In this document: positions 19,763 through 29,065 of the stretch, piece after piece | Numbering within the stretch: position 1 is the stretch's first letter | Layout: each line of letters opens with the position of its first letter | Assembly (NCBI RefSeq): GCF_021391495.1 | Contig: NZ_CP090063.1 | Location: 620,001-684,000, forward strand | Direction: 5' to 3' | DNA from: Amycolatopsis acidiphila | GTDB lineage: Bacteria > Actinomycetota > Actinomycetes > Mycobacteriales > Pseudonocardiaceae | Length of the DNA stretch: 64,000 nucleotides | Notes under the pieces: generated by a model | Seen by the model: the letters and a program-made list of their open reading frames with translations, nothing else | What the model was told of the DNA's origin: nothing | Database searches by the model: none | Made by a program: the position numbers and the translations under genes

Positions 19763-20202
19763 CCGCCATCAAGATCCACCACCTGCGCCCGGCGCCCGGC
19801 GCCAAGCGCGACAAGATCCGGGTCGGCCGTGGTGAGGGCTCGAAGGGCAAGACCGCGGGCCGCGGTACCAAGGGCACCAAGGCTCGCAAGAACGTGCCCG
19901 CCGGGTTCGAGGGTGGGCAGATGCCCATCCACATGCGGCTGCCGAAGCTGCGTGGCTTCAAGAACCGGTTCCGCACGGAGTACCAGCCGGTGAACGTGGG
20001 CGACATCGCCCGGGTGTTCACCGACGGTGGCGCCGTGTCGAAGGAGGACCTGGCCACTCGCGGCCTCGTCCGCAAGGGCAAGCTGGTGAAGGTGCTGGGC
20101 AACGGGGACGTCAGCGTCAAGCTGAACGTCACCGCCGACGCCTTCTCCGCCTCGGCCAAGGAGAAGCTCGAAGCCGCCGGTGGCACCGCCACCACGGCCT
20201 GA
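19759..20202 (+). CDS. rplO: 50S ribosomal protein L15
   Basis: L15 is a late assembly protein of the large subunit. The 147-aa product has the Gly-rich N-terminal [20 protein letters not shown] segment and the [18 protein letters not shown] motif. It is the last gene of the S10-spc run; a strong terminator follows. Confidence 0.98.
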   Translation: MTAIKIHHLRPAPGAKRDKIRVGRGEGSKGKTAGRGTKGTKARKNVPAGFEGGQMPIHMRLPKLRGFKNRFRTEYQPVNVGDIARVFTDGGAVSKEDLATRGLVRKGKLVKVLGNGDVSVKLNVTADAFSASAKEKLEAAGGTATTA

Positions 20203-20217
20203 CGCTTTACCGATAGG

Positions 20218-20258
20218 AACGGCCCGCCGGGTGCACCCCGGCGGGCCGTTTCGCTTTT
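20218..20258 (+). terminator. Intrinsic terminator of the S10-spc run
   Basis: Perfect 14-bp arms AACGGCCCGCCGGG (20218-20231) and the complement (20237-20250) enclose a short loop and are followed by TCGCTTTT. Confidence 0.88.
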
Positions 20259-20324
20259 CCGGCGCCGGATGATCGTGACGGCGCCGTGCTGGGGCCGGGG
20301 CATCCGCGGTGTCAGGATCGGGTG

Positions 20325-20972
20325 ATGACGGAGGGGGCGGTGCCGGCCGAGGACGTTCCTGCTCGCAGACAGTCCTCGTGGCTGGTCGCGCGGTTGCTGG
20401 GCGTGCTCGCGGCGGTGGTGGCCGCGGTGCTGGCGATCGTCGGCTCGTTCCTGTCGCTGGTGTCCGGGGAGCTGACCTACCTCGGCCGTCCGGTGATGAC
20501 ACTGGCGGTCACCGGCTGGGACCTCGACGCCCACGCGCCCGCCGGGGAGCCCACGCCGGTGGCGACCCCGGGCGGGACGGCGCAGAACGGCATCCCGCTG
20601 ACCATCGCGGGCTGCCTGCTGGTCGTGGCTGCCATCGTGGGCATCCTCGCCGCCCCGCGGTTCGCGCCCGCCTGGGCGCGGTCGGCCGCCGTCCTGGCCG
20701 GCTCCGTCGCGGCGGCCTTCCTGACCGGTACGGTCGTCACCGTCGCGGCGCAGGTGGTCAACCTGTCGGAAACGATCCGGCCGACGGGCACGGCGGCCGG
20801 CAATGCCGGCTACGGCGCCGCCGCGGGCCCCGCGGCGGGATTCTGGCTCGAGCTCGTCGCGGCTCTGCTGGCCATCGCCGCGGCGGTGTTGTTCGCGCTG
20901 CCGCCGCGCCGGCCGGCACCCGAGATGACCACCCCGCACAACGACTTCCCGCCGTCCCCGCCGCAACCCTGA
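20325..20972 (+). CDS. Four-helix membrane protein of unknown function
   Basis: No family recognised. The 215-aa product has four predicted membrane helices, at about residues 20-42 ([20 protein letters not shown]), 88-108 ([17 protein letters not shown]), 117-140 ([20 protein letters not shown]) and 168-190 ([18 protein letters not shown]), and short Pro-rich tails. The ATG at 20325 is preferred to a GTG at 20286 because it removes a non-hydrophobic leader; a GTG at 20322 is also possible. The gene sits between the rplO terminator and secY, a spot where M. tuberculosis also carries an insertion between rplO and secY. Confidence 0.75.
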   Translation: MTEGAVPAEDVPARRQSSWLVARLLGVLAAVVAAVLAIVGSFLSLVSGELTYLGRPVMTLAVTGWDLDAHAPAGEPTPVATPGGTAQNGIPLTIAGCLLVVAAIVGILAAPRFAPAWARSAAVLAGSVAAAFLTGTVVTVAAQVVNLSETIRPTGTAAGNAGYGAAAGPAAGFWLELVAALLAIAAAVLFALPPRRPAPEMTTPHNDFPPSPPQP

Positions 20973-21214
20973 CGCCCGTCCGCCCCGGACCGCGCCGCCC
21001 CGCTGGTACTGCCGGGCAGGTCGGCGGCCGCCAAAGGCAACCTGCGGTGAAGTGGGTGGGCGCCCGGCTGTTAGAGTCGGCAACACGCTGCGGGACAAGT
21101 CTGTCCTGAAGCGTTCCTGGCTTGCCCGCCAGGCAGTTGTGTTCCTGCCGGCCACCGTGCCGGCCAAGCCGATCGCCGGCGACACCCGTCGGCGACGCCG
21201 AGGAGGTCCCCCGC

Positions 21215-22522
21215 GTGCTCAGCGCCTTCCGCTCGGCTCTCGCTACGCCGGACCTGCGCAAGAAGATCCTGTTCACGTTGCTGATCGTGGCCGTCTACCG
21301 GATCGGTGCGGTCACGCCGGCACCCGGGATCTCCTACCCCAACGTGCAGACGTGTGGCGCGCAGGCCGACTCATCGGGCATCTACTCGCTGCTGAACCTC
21401 TTCAGCGGCGGCGCGCTCCTGCAGCTGTCGATCTTCTCCACCGGCATCATGCCGTACATCACGGCGAGCATCATCGTCCAGCTGCTCACGGTCGTGATCC
21501 CGCGCTTCGAGGAGCTGAAGAAGGAAGGCCAGTCCGGTCAGAACAAGCTGACGCAGTACACCCGGTACCTGACGATCGCGCTGGCGATCCTGCAGGCCAC
21601 CGGCGTCGTCGCGCTCGCCGACCGCGGCCAGCTGTTCCCGAACTGCACCGCGTCGATCATCCCGGACAACAGCATCTGGTCGCTGGCCATCATCGTCATC
21701 ACGATGACCGCGGGCACGGCCGTGATGATGTGGCTGGGCGAGCTCATCACCGAGCGCGGCGTCGGCAACGGCATGTCGGTGCTGATCTTCCTGAACATCG
21801 CGGCCCGCATCCCGGCCGAGGGCATCAACATCCTCAACAGCCAGGGCGGCCTCGTCTTCGCCTTCGTCTGCGTGTTCGGCCTGCTGATCATCGCGAGCGT
21901 CATCTTCGTGGAGCAGGGCCAGCGCCGGATCCCGGTGCAGTACGCCAAGCGCATGATCGGCCGCCGGATGTACGGCGGGACCTCGACCTACCTGCCGATC
22001 AAGGTCAATCAGGCCGGTGTCATCCCGGTCATCTTCGCTTCCTCGCTGCTGTACCTGCCGGACCTGATCAGCCGGCTGGTGGGCAACCCGACCAGCTCCT
22101 CCGGCTGGCAGGTCTTCCTCCAGAACTACGTGGTCAACCAGGGCAGCTGGGTGCACATCCTGCTGTACTTCGCCCTGATCATCTTCTTCACGTACTTCTA
22201 CATCACGATCACGTTCAACGTGGACGAGCGTGCGGAGGAGATGAAGAAGTTCGGCGGCTTCATCCCGGGCATCCGCCCGGGCAGGCCGACCGCCGAGTAC
22301 CTGAGCTTCGTACTGGGCCGGATCACCCTTCCCGGGTCGATCTACCTCGGCGTCATCGCGATCCTGCCGAACTTCTTCCTGTCGATGACCCAGCAGGGGA
22401 ACAACCAGAGCTTCCCGTTCGGCGGGACAGCTGTGCTGATCATGGTCGGTGTCGGGCTCGACACCGTGAAGCAGATCGAAAGCCAGCTGATGCAGCGCAA
22501 CTACGAAGGGTTTCTGCGATGA
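21215..22522 (+). CDS. secY: Protein translocase subunit SecY
   Basis: SecY is the channel-forming subunit of the Sec translocon. The 435-aa protein has ten membrane spans, beginning [20 protein letters not shown] and ending with the cytosolic NYEGFLR tail. The C-terminal loop [20 protein letters not shown] needed for SecA and ribosome contact is intact. The GTG at 21215 is chosen because AGGAGG lies 8 nt upstream and it matches the usual actinobacterial N-terminus; the open frame extends 31 codons further up without homology. The 242-bp region before it is a probable promoter and leader. The end overlaps adk (ATGA). Confidence 0.97.
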   Translation: MLSAFRSALATPDLRKKILFTLLIVAVYRIGAVTPAPGISYPNVQTCGAQADSSGIYSLLNLFSGGALLQLSIFSTGIMPYITASIIVQLLTVVIPRFEELKKEGQSGQNKLTQYTRYLTIALAILQATGVVALADRGQLFPNCTASIIPDNSIWSLAIIVITMTAGTAVMMWLGELITERGVGNGMSVLIFLNIAARIPAEGINILNSQGGLVFAFVCVFGLLIIASVIFVEQGQRRIPVQYAKRMIGRRMYGGTSTYLPIKVNQAGVIPVIFASSLLYLPDLISRLVGNPTSSSGWQVFLQNYVVNQGSWVHILLYFALIIFFTYFYITITFNVDERAEEMKKFGGFIPGIRPGRPTAEYLSFVLGRITLPGSIYLGVIAILPNFFLSMTQQGNNQSFPFGGTAVLIMVGVGLDTVKQIESQLMQRNYEGFLR

Positions 22523-23073
22523 CGCGCCTGGTTCTTGTCGGCCCGCCCGGAGCGGGGAAGGGTACCCAGGCGGTCGCCCTCTCGGAGAAGCTCGGGGTGC
22601 CGCACATCTCCACCGGCGACCTGTTCCGCGCGCACGTCTCCGAGCGCACCCCGCTGGGTGAGGAAGCCAGGCGGTACCTGGACTCGGGCGAGCTCGTGCC
22701 CGACACGGTGACCAACGAGATGGTGCGCGAGCGGCTCGCCGAGCCCGATGCCGAGCACGGTTTCCTGCTCGACGGGTTCCCGCGCACCACCAAGCAGGCC
22801 GAGGTGCTGGGCCATCTGCTCGGGGAGTCGAACCAGAAGCTCGACGCCGTCATCCAGCTCGAGGTGCCCGAGGACGTCGTGGTGAACAGGCTGCTCTCGC
22901 GCGGCCGTTCGGACGACACCGAGGACGTCATCCGGCGCCGCCAGCAGGTGTACGTCTCGGAGACCGCCCCGCTGCTGGACTACTACAAGGACATCCTGAT
23001 CAAGGTCGACGGCGTCGGCTCGGTCGACGAGGTCTCCGGCCGGGTGCTCGACGCCCTGCGCGAGCGCCGGTGA
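22519..23073 (+). CDS. adk: Adenylate kinase (short-LID form)
   Basis: It interconverts 2 ADP with ATP and AMP. The P-loop GPPGAGKGT is at residues 8-16, the AMP-binding DGFPRT motif is present, and the LID is the short actinobacterial type ([15 protein letters not shown]) without the long zinc or hydrogen-bond network insert. The length of 184 aa agrees with that class. Coupled to secY by an ATGA overlap and to map by GTGA, as in the spc operons of many bacteria. Confidence 0.97.
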   Translation: MTRLVLVGPPGAGKGTQAVALSEKLGVPHISTGDLFRAHVSERTPLGEEARRYLDSGELVPDTVTNEMVRERLAEPDAEHGFLLDGFPRTTKQAEVLGHLLGESNQKLDAVIQLEVPEDVVVNRLLSRGRSDDTEDVIRRRQQVYVSETAPLLDYYKDILIKVDGVGSVDEVSGRVLDALRERR

Positions 23074-23894
23074 GCTGGAAAGCGTTTCAGGTGTTGAGAC
23101 TGCTGCGAAGGCGAAACTCGATCGAGGTCAAGACCCCGGCCCAGCTGGAGGCGATGCGGGCCGCGGGTCTGGTGGTGTGGCGCACCCTCGCCCTGCTGGC
23201 CGAGACGGCCAAGCCCGGGATGAGCACCGCCGAGCTCGACGAGCTCGCCGAGCAGACCATCCGGGACGCCGGCGCGGTGCCCTCTTTCAAGGGTTACCAC
23301 GGCTTCCCCGCCTCGATCTGCGCGTCGGTGAACGACCAGATCGTGCACGGCATCCCGGCGAAGAGCACGGTCCTGGGCGACGGTGACCTGATCTCGATCG
23401 ACTGCGGTGCGATCCTCGACGGCTGGCACGGCGACTCCGCCGTCACGCTCGCGATCGGCTCGGTCAGCGAGGCGGACCTGGCGCTGTCCGCGGCCACCGA
23501 GGCGGCCATGTGGGCCGGGATCAAGGCCGCCGTCCCCGGCGCCAAGCTCACCGACATCTCGCACGCCGTGCAGACCGCCGCGGACGCCGCATCGGCCGCC
23601 GACGGGGTCGAGTACGGCCAGATCGTCGAGTACGGCGGGCACGGCATCGGCCGCGAGATGCACATGGACCCGTTCCTGCCGAACATCGGCAAGCCGGGCA
23701 AGGGCCCGCGGCTCGAAGTGGGCATGGCGCTGGCCATCGAGCCCATGCTGACCGGCGGCACCAGCGAGACCGTCGAGCTCGAGGACGGCTGGACCGTCGT
23801 CACCGCCGACGGGTCCCGTGCCGCGCACTGGGAGCACACCGTCGCCATCACCGCCGACGGCCCCCGCGTGCTCACCGGGCCCGAAACGGCCTGA
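23070..23894 (+). CDS. map: Methionine aminopeptidase, type I
   Basis: It removes the initiator Met from nascent chains in the cytosol. The five metal ligands are present: D111 (SIDCG), D122 (HGDSAVT), H191 (GHGIG), E224 (AIEPM) and E255 (WEHTVAI), in a 274-aa reading. The GTG at 23070 overlaps the adk stop (GTGA). A second GTG at 23091 would remove seven residues and has GGAAAG ahead, so the exact start is open. A 212-bp gap with no gene, probably the infA promoter, follows. Confidence 0.96.
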   Translation: MSWKAFQVLRLLRRRNSIEVKTPAQLEAMRAAGLVVWRTLALLAETAKPGMSTAELDELAEQTIRDAGAVPSFKGYHGFPASICASVNDQIVHGIPAKSTVLGDGDLISIDCGAILDGWHGDSAVTLAIGSVSEADLALSAATEAAMWAGIKAAVPGAKLTDISHAVQTAADAASAADGVEYGQIVEYGGHGIGREMHMDPFLPNIGKPGKGPRLEVGMALAIEPMLTGGTSETVELEDGWTVVTADGSRAAHWEHTVAITADGPRVLTGPETA

Positions 23895-24106
23895 GATGAC
23901 CGCCTGGTGGCGGTCCGCTTAACACACCTCCCCCCGCCTCGCACGGCGCGACACGGAGTGCGTAGACTGTCTAGTCGGCGTACTCATCACGCCGGTTCCA
24001 GCGCGCTCGTGAAAATGTTTGCGGCTTTGGAGTCGGGGTGGCGTGTGTGCCGGCACCACCAAGGCAGGCATTCGGTGCTCAACCAATATCACGAAACGCG
24101 GAGGAC
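23895..24106 (+). promoter_or_regulatory. Probable infA promoter region
   Basis: This gap holds no gene. A TAGACT hexamer at 23963-23968 fits an actinobacterial -10 box; no matching -35 is evident at normal spacing. The start site is not determined. Confidence 0.3.
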
Positions 24107-24328
24107 ATGGCTAAGAAAGACGGGGCCATCGAGGTCGAGGGTCGCGTGGTCGAGCCACTCCCCAACGCGATGTTTCGAGTCGAGTTGGAGAACGGCCACA
24201 AGGTCCTGGCGCACATCAGCGGCAAGATGCGGCAGCACTACATCCGCATCCTGCCGGAGGACCGGGTCGTCGTGGAGCTCTCGCCCTACGACTTGTCCCG
24301 TGGTCGCATCGTCTACCGCTACAAGTGA
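24107..24328 (+). CDS. infA: Translation initiation factor IF-1
   Basis: IF-1 is an OB-fold protein that blocks the A site during initiation. The 73-aa product ([20 protein letters not shown]) has the [20 protein letters not shown] core and ends [10 protein letters not shown]. The ATG at 24107 follows GGAGGAC; the open frame upstream is not conserved sequence. It heads the infA-rpmJ-rpsM group. Confidence 0.98.
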   Translation: MAKKDGAIEVEGRVVEPLPNAMFRVELENGHKVLAHISGKMRQHYIRILPEDRVVVELSPYDLSRGRIVYRYK

Positions 24329-24361
24329 TGACGGTGAGCAACGCATAAGGAAGCAGGAGAC

Positions 24362-24475
24362 GTGAAGGTTCAGCCGAGCGTCAAGAAGATCTGCGACAAG
24401 TGCAAGGTGATCCGCCGCCACGGCCGGATCATGGTGATCTGCGAGAACCTGCGGCACAAGCAGCGTCAGGGCTGA
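24362..24475 (+). CDS. rpmJ: 50S ribosomal protein L36, zinc-binding
   Basis: The 37-codon gene starts at GTG and reads [20 protein letters not shown] onward to KQRQG. The zinc ribbon is complete: C11, C14, C27 and H32, the C+ (zinc-containing) type. A GCAGGAGAC site lies directly upstream. Confidence 0.97.
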   Translation: MKVQPSVKKICDKCKVIRRHGRIMVICENLRHKQRQG

Positions 24476-24684
24476 TCGCGAGCACTCCGCGCAGAGCGGA
24501 CTGACAGCGAGAAAACCCTCCCCGCACCTGCCGGGCCGCGCGAGCGGCACGGCACACCCCCGGACTCCAGGCCGGGGCCGGGACACCAACCGCGCAAGCG
24601 GGTGGCACGACAGCGAGTCGGTCCCGGAACCGGGCGGGGAGCACACCTGGAGCGAGAAGAAACCACGAAGGAGCATCAGCGCCC
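24476..24684 (+). promoter_or_regulatory. Structured rpsM leader, no gene
   Basis: This 209-bp GC-rich gap has short self-complementary runs (for example CCCCGG with CCGGGG around 24556-24577) and no ORF with a ribosome binding site. It is long for an intra-operon spacer and may hold a promoter or an RNA leader for the alpha operon, where S4 control is known in other bacteria. Confidence 0.3.
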
Positions 24685-25065
24685 ATGGCACGACTCGCCG
24701 GCGTAGACCTCCCCCGCGAAAAGCGGTTGGAGATCGCGCTGACCTACATCTACGGCATCGGCCGTACCCGCTCGAAGCAGCTCGTCTCGGCGGCGGCCCT
24801 GAACCCGGACACCCGGGTGCGGGACCTCTCCGACGACGACCTCGTCAAGCTGCGGGACTACATCGAAGAGAACTTCAAGGTCGAGGGTGACCTTCGCCGC
24901 GAGGTGAACGCCGACATCCGGCGGAAGATCGAGATCGGCACCTACCAGGGCCTTCGCTGGCGCCGCGGGCTGCCCGTGCGCGGCCAGCGGACGAAGACCA
25001 ACGCCCGTACCCGCAAGGGGCCGAAGAAGACGGTCGCCGGCAAGAAGAAGGCTGGCAAGAAGTGA
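24685..25065 (+). CDS. rpsM: 30S ribosomal protein S13
   Basis: S13 in the 30S head contacts the large subunit and tRNA. The 126-aa product ([20 protein letters not shown]) has the helix-two-turn-helix core, the [19 protein letters not shown] signature and a Lys-rich tail. Its stop overlaps the GTG of the following small ORF, not rpsK as is usual. Confidence 0.98.
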   Translation: MARLAGVDLPREKRLEIALTYIYGIGRTRSKQLVSAAALNPDTRVRDLSDDDLVKLRDYIEENFKVEGDLRREVNADIRRKIEIGTYQGLRWRRGLPVRGQRTKTNARTRKGPKKTVAGKKKAGKK

Positions 25066-25259
25066 GCGTTCATGGCAAGAAGGTCGTGCAGATGGGCGGT
25101 CAGCGCCTCTCGCGGACCTCATGTGTATCGCCGAAGGCTCTCTACGCCCGCCCGATGGCCCTGCGCGACCTGTACACCGACGCCGGTTCCGTGATCCGGC
25201 GCGGTCAGCAGGAAGCGCGCATCGCCGCCGCCGCCGAGCGAACCGACAACTCGCGCTAA
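25062..25259 (+). CDS. Unrecognised 65-aa ORF between rpsM and rpsK
   Basis: I recognise no family. The frame begins at a GTG overlapping the rpsM stop (GTGA) and ends 19 nt before the rpsK ATG, filling a gap that is normally a few tens of bases. The product is basic and hydrophilic. Its first half (with [15 protein letters not shown]) uses several codons rare in this genome (TCA, TGT, GTA), and its second half ([20 protein letters not shown]) is helical with ordinary high-GC codons. An internal ATG at 25155 would give a 34-aa version with only the better-looking half. It could be a real lineage-specific gene or a spacer that happens to stay open. Confidence 0.45.
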   Translation: MSVHGKKVVQMGGQRLSRTSCVSPKALYARPMALRDLYTDAGSVIRRGQQEARIAAAAERTDNSR

Positions 25260-25278
25260 CGAGGAGAAGCACCCACAC

Positions 25279-25683
25279 ATGCCACCGAAGTCTCGTACCG
25301 CCGGGACCAAGAAGGTCCGGCGGAAGGAAAAGAAGAACATCGCGCACGGTCACGCGCACATCAAGAGCACCTTCAACAACACGATCGTGTCGATCACCGA
25401 CCCGACCGGTGCGGTGATCGCCTGGGCCTCTTCCGGCCACGTCGGGTTCAAGGGCTCCCGCAAGTCCACCCCGTTCGCCGCCCAGATGGCCGCCGAGAAC
25501 GCCGCCCGCAAGGCGGCCGAGCACGGCATGAAGAAGGTCGACGTCTTCGTCAAGGGCCCGGGCTCGGGCCGCGAGACGGCGATCCGCTCGCTGCAGGCCG
25601 CCGGTCTCGAGGTCGGCACCATCCAGGACGTGACCCCGCAGCCGCACAACGGCTGCCGCCCGCCCAAGCGGCGCCGGGTCTGA
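25279..25683 (+). CDS. rpsK: 30S ribosomal protein S11
   Basis: S11 lies on the platform near the Shine-Dalgarno helix and E-site mRNA. The 134-aa product ([20 protein letters not shown]) has the [20 protein letters not shown] strands and ends with [27 protein letters not shown] site precedes it. Confidence 0.98.
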   Translation: MPPKSRTAGTKKVRRKEKKNIAHGHAHIKSTFNNTIVSITDPTGAVIAWASSGHVGFKGSRKSTPFAAQMAAENAARKAAEHGMKKVDVFVKGPGSGRETAIRSLQAAGLEVGTIQDVTPQPHNGCRPPKRRRV

Positions 25684-25706
25684 GGAACGGGGAGGAGTAA
25701 GAACAC

Positions 25707-26312
25707 ATGGCTCGCTACACCGGCCCCGCGACTCGTATCTCGCGGCGTCTCAAGGTCGACCTCATCGGCGGCGACCAGGCTTTCGAGCGTCGCCCCTACC
25801 CGCCCGGCCAGCACGGCCGCGGCCGGGTCAAGGAGAGCGAATACCTGCTCCAGCTGCAGGAGAAGCAGAAGGCCCGGCACACCTACGGCATCCTCGAGCG
25901 GCAGTTCAGTCGCTACTACAAGGAAGCCGCTCGCCGTCAGGGCAAGACCGGTGAGAACCTGCTGCAGATCCTCGAGTCCCGCCTGGACAACGTGATCTAC
26001 CGCGCGGGCATCGCCCGCACCCGCCGTCAGGCCCGGCAGCTGGTCTCCCACGGCCACTTCCTGGTCAACGGCGTCAAGGTGAACATCCCCAGCTACCAGG
26101 TCGAGAAGTTCGACATCATCGACGTGCGGCCCAAGTCGCTGCAGATGCTGCCGTTCGTGGCCGCCAAGGAGTCCTTCGGCGACCGCCCGATCCCGGCCTG
26201 GCTGCAGGTCGTGCAGTCGAACCTCCGCGTCCTGGTGCACCAGCTCCCCGAGCGTGCCCAGATCGAGGTTCCGGTGCAGGAACAGCTGATCGTCGAGTTC
26301 TACTCGAAGTGA
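25707..26312 (+). CDS. rpsD: 30S ribosomal protein S4
   Basis: S4 is a primary 16S rRNA-binding protein at the mRNA entry site. The 201-aa product ([20 protein letters not shown]) is the zinc-free form, with no N-terminal Cys cluster, and has the S4 RNA-binding domain ([35 protein letters not shown]). A strong hairpin follows before rpoA. Confidence 0.98.
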   Translation: MARYTGPATRISRRLKVDLIGGDQAFERRPYPPGQHGRGRVKESEYLLQLQEKQKARHTYGILERQFSRYYKEAARRQGKTGENLLQILESRLDNVIYRAGIARTRRQARQLVSHGHFLVNGVKVNIPSYQVEKFDIIDVRPKSLQMLPFVAAKESFGDRPIPAWLQVVQSNLRVLVHQLPERAQIEVPVQEQLIVEFYSK

Positions 26313-26318
26313 TCGACC

Positions 26319-26347
26319 GCGGCGGCGCGCATCCCGCGCGCCGCCGC
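26319..26347 (+). terminator. Hairpin between rpsD and rpoA
   Basis: Perfect 12-bp arms GCGGCGGCGCGC (26319-26330) and the complement (26336-26347) enclose loop ATCCC. No strong T-run follows, so it is more likely a partial terminator, an RNA-stability element or a processing site inside the operon than a full stop. Confidence 0.55.
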
Positions 26348-26403
26348 TTCGCCACCCCTTTCGGCGTCATATGGCGGGCGCCGGCAGGAAAGGAAACAGG
26401 AAA

Positions 26404-27465
26404 GTGCTGATTTCACAGCGACCGGCCCTCGGCGAGGAGCCGATCAACGAGACCCGGTCCCGGTTCACCATCGAACCGCTGGAGCCGGGCTTCGGCTACA
26501 CCCTCGGCAACTCGCTGCGGCGCACGCTGCTGTCGTCCATCCCGGGCGCGGCGGTCACGAGCATCCGCATCGACGGGGTGTTGCACGAGTTCACCACCGT
26601 CCCGGGGGTGAAGGAGGATGTCACCGACATCATCCTGAACCTCAAGGAGCTGGTCGTGTCCTCCGAGGAGGACGAGCCGGTCACCATGTACCTGCGCAAG
26701 CAGGGCCCTGGTGAGGTCACCGCGGCGGACATCGTGCCGCCGGCGGGCGTCACCGTGCACAACCAGGATCTGCACATCGCGGCGCTGAACGGCAAGGGCA
26801 AGCTGGAGATCGAGCTGGTCGTCGAGCGCGGCCGCGGCTACGTGCCCGCCCTGCAGAACAAGCAGGCCGGCGCCGAGATCGGCCGGATCCCGGTCGACTC
26901 GATCTACTCGCCGGTGCTCAAGGTCACCTACAAGGTCGAGGCGACTCGTGTCGAGCAGCGCACCGACTTCGACAAGCTGATCCTGGACGTGGAGACCAAG
27001 CCGTCGATCACGCCCCGGGACGCGGTCGCGTCGGCCGGTAAGACGCTGGTGGAGCTGTTCGGTCTCGCTCGCGAGCTGAACGTCGACGCCGAGGGCATCG
27101 AGATCGGCCCGTCGCCGCAGGAGGCGGACACCATCGCCGCCTACGCGATGCCGATCGAGGACCTGGACCTCACGGTCCGGTCGTACAACTGCCTCAAGCG
27201 CGAGGGCATCCACACGGTGGGCGAGCTGGTCTCGCGCAGCGAGGCGGACCTGCTCGACATCCGCAACTTCGGCGCCAAGTCGATCGACGAGGTCAAGCTG
27301 AAGCTGGTGGGTCTGGGCCTGTCGCTCAAGGACAGCCCGCCCGGGTTCGACCCGACGGCCGCCGCCGCCAGCTACGACGGCGAAGGCTGGTCCGACAGCG
27401 TCGACGGTATTTCCGATGCTGGCCACGACGACGGCCAGGACTACGCAGAGACGGAGCAGCTGTAA
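26404..27465 (+). CDS. rpoA: RNA polymerase subunit alpha
   Basis: The alpha dimer scaffolds RNA polymerase assembly and its C-terminal domain binds UP elements and activators. The 353-aa product has the N-terminal [20 protein letters not shown] assembly motif, the GRGYVP and [15 protein letters not shown] segments and the C-terminal domain ([20 protein letters not shown]), then an acidic tail ending AETEQL. The GTG at 26404 ([13 protein letters not shown]) matches the actinobacterial N-terminus and has AGGAAA upstream; the ATG 33 nt earlier adds non-conserved residues. Confidence 0.97.
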   Translation: MLISQRPALGEEPINETRSRFTIEPLEPGFGYTLGNSLRRTLLSSIPGAAVTSIRIDGVLHEFTTVPGVKEDVTDIILNLKELVVSSEEDEPVTMYLRKQGPGEVTAADIVPPAGVTVHNQDLHIAALNGKGKLEIELVVERGRGYVPALQNKQAGAEIGRIPVDSIYSPVLKVTYKVEATRVEQRTDFDKLILDVETKPSITPRDAVASAGKTLVELFGLARELNVDAEGIEIGPSPQEADTIAAYAMPIEDLDLTVRSYNCLKREGIHTVGELVSRSEADLLDIRNFGAKSIDEVKLKLVGLGLSLKDSPPGFDPTAAAASYDGEGWSDSVDGISDAGHDDGQDYAETEQL

Positions 27466-27471
27466 CCCGTT

Positions 27472-27500
27472 CGTCCACTGTGGATCTTCCATAGTGGACG
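27472..27500 (+). promoter_or_regulatory. Hairpin between rpoA and rplQ
   Basis: Thirteen-base arms (27472-27484 and 27488-27500; CGTCCACTGTGGA and its complement with one G-U pair) enclose a TCT loop. No T-run follows, and rplQ starts 36 nt later, so an RNA-processing or stability role is likelier than termination. Confidence 0.55.
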
Positions 27501-27536
27501 GGCGCGGCCAGCCGCGAAGCTGAACGAGGAGAAGCA

Positions 27537-28115
27537 ATGCCCACCCCCACGAAGGGCCCCCGTCTCGGTGGATCGCCGGCCCACGAGCGGTTGATGCTGG
27601 CGAACCTGGCCACGTCGCTGTTCGAGCACGGCAAGATCACCACCACCGAGGCCAAGGCTCGCCGGATGCGTCCGCTCGCCGAGAAGCTGATCACCAAGGC
27701 CAAGCGCGGCGACCTGCACAACCGGCGCCAGATCCAGCGGGTCATCCGCGACAAGGATGTGGTGCACAAGCTGCTGGTCGAGATCGGCCCGTTCTTCGCC
27801 GAGCGCGCCGGCGGTTACACCCGGATCACCAAGACGATCCCGCGCAAGGGCGACAACGCCCCGATGGCGGTCATCGAGCTGGTGGCCGAGAAGACCGTGA
27901 CCGCGGAGGCCGAGAAGGCACGCAGCACCCGGTTCGCCAAGGACGAGGCCAAGACGGAGGCTCCCGCCGAGGAGACCACCGTCGCCGAGGAGACCCCGGA
28001 CCAGGACGCCGAGGCCCCCACCTCCGCGACCACCGAGGCCACCGCGGAGCCGGCCGAGGGTGCCGACGAGGCGTCGGACGCCGAGGCCGCGTCTTCCAAG
28101 AAGGACGAGTCCTGA
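27537..28115 (+). CDS. rplQ: 50S ribosomal protein L17 with long acidic tail
   Basis: L17 is near the tunnel exit. The first 120 residues are the ordinary protein ([40 protein letters not shown]). The remaining 70 residues are a Glu/Ala/Thr-rich, strongly acidic tail ending SSKKDES. Tails occur on actinobacterial L17, but this makes the 192-aa protein about 70 residues longer than the E. coli one. The stop codon overlaps the likely truA start. Confidence 0.97.
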   Translation: MPTPTKGPRLGGSPAHERLMLANLATSLFEHGKITTTEAKARRMRPLAEKLITKAKRGDLHNRRQIQRVIRDKDVVHKLLVEIGPFFAERAGGYTRITKTIPRKGDNAPMAVIELVAEKTVTAEAEKARSTRFAKDEAKTEAPAEETTVAEETPDQDAEAPTSATTEATAEPAEGADEASDAEAASSKKDES

Positions 28116-29020
28116 CGGCAGAGTTCGCTTCAGGCAACGAGCCCGCTTCTCCCCCCGGGGAGGGCGGGCTCGTTCGTCTGCGCCTGGACGTCAGCTACGA
28201 CGGTACGGACTTCTCCGGCTGGGCCCGTCAGCCGGGGCGGCGCACCGTGCAGGGGTTGCTCGAGGACGCGCTGGCCAAGCAGCCGCCGGGGCAGTCGGTG
28301 CCCAGGTCGGTGGTGGTGGCCGGGCGGACCGACGCCGGGGTGCACGCAAGCGGCCAGGTCGTGCACGTCGACGTGGTGCCGCTGGCGGGTCCGTCCGGGC
28401 GGCTGGCGGTGGACGAGCACGGGGTTCCGGACCTGCAGCGGATGTGCCACCGGTGGAACCGGTACCTGCCGGGCGACATCCGGGTGCTCTCGGCACGCGT
28501 GGCGCCGCCGGGTTTCGACGCGCGCTTCTCGGCCGTGCGGCGGCATTACCGTTACCGCATCTCAGACGCCCCGTGGGGCGTGGATCCGTTGCTGCGCCGG
28601 GACACCCTGGGGTGGGGGCGGTCGCTGTCCGTGGACGCGCTGAACCAGGCTTCCGAGGCTCTGCTGGGACTGCGGGACTTCGCGGCGTTCTGCAAGCAAC
28701 GCGAGGGCAGCACCACCATCCGCGAGCTGCAGCGCTTCGCCTGGCGCCGGCTGGACACGCATCTCGTGGAGGCCGAGGTCTCCGCCGATGCCTTCTGCCA
28801 CTCGATGGTGCGCAGCCTGGTGGGCGCGCTCCTGCTCGTCGGCGACGGGCGCCGGGCGCCGGACTGGCCCGCGTCCGTGCTGCGCAGCCATGTCCGTGGC
28901 AGCGCCGTGGCGCCACCGCACGGCCTGACGCTCGTCGCCGTGGACTACCCCCCGGACGAGGAATTGGCGGCGCGGGCCGAGCAGACCCGCGCCGTGCGAC
29001 CCGCCTCCGACGCGCTCTGA
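28112..29020 (+). CDS. truA: tRNA pseudouridine(38-40) synthase TruA, probable CTG start
   Basis: TruA isomerises uridines 38-40 in the anticodon stem-loop. The catalytic Asp lies in [16 protein letters not shown], and [14 protein letters not shown] and [16 protein letters not shown] are also present. The conserved N-terminal strand [20 protein letters not shown] lies upstream of the first in-frame GTG (28247), and no ATG, GTG or TTG occurs in frame between 28109 and 28247. The best explanation is a CTG start at 28112 that overlaps the rplQ stop (CTGA) behind AAGGACG, giving 302 aa. CTG codons at 28178 and 28184 are alternatives. Function is certain; the start is inferred. Confidence 0.85.
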   Translation: MTAEFASGNEPASPPGEGGLVRLRLDVSYDGTDFSGWARQPGRRTVQGLLEDALAKQPPGQSVPRSVVVAGRTDAGVHASGQVVHVDVVPLAGPSGRLAVDEHGVPDLQRMCHRWNRYLPGDIRVLSARVAPPGFDARFSAVRRHYRYRISDAPWGVDPLLRRDTLGWGRSLSVDALNQASEALLGLRDFAAFCKQREGSTTIRELQRFAWRRLDTHLVEAEVSADAFCHSMVRSLVGALLLVGDGRRAPDWPASVLRSHVRGSAVAPPHGLTLVAVDYPPDEELAARAEQTRAVRPASDAL

Positions 29021-29024
29021 AACC

Positions 29025-29054
29025 CGAAACGGGGGCCCGCAGGCCCCCGTTTCG
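29025..29054. terminator. Bidirectional terminator after truA
   Basis: Perfect 13-bp arms CGAAACGGGGGCC (29025-29037) and GGCCCCCGTTTCG (29042-29054) lie between the convergent truA and T7SS genes. Confidence 0.85.
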
Positions 29055-29065
29055 GTGTCGCTCGC

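Noticed and set aside
26371..26403. ATG start of rpoA 33 nt upstream of the chosen GTG
   Set aside because: The extra 11 residues are not part of the conserved N-terminus, and the GTG has a proper ribosome binding site.
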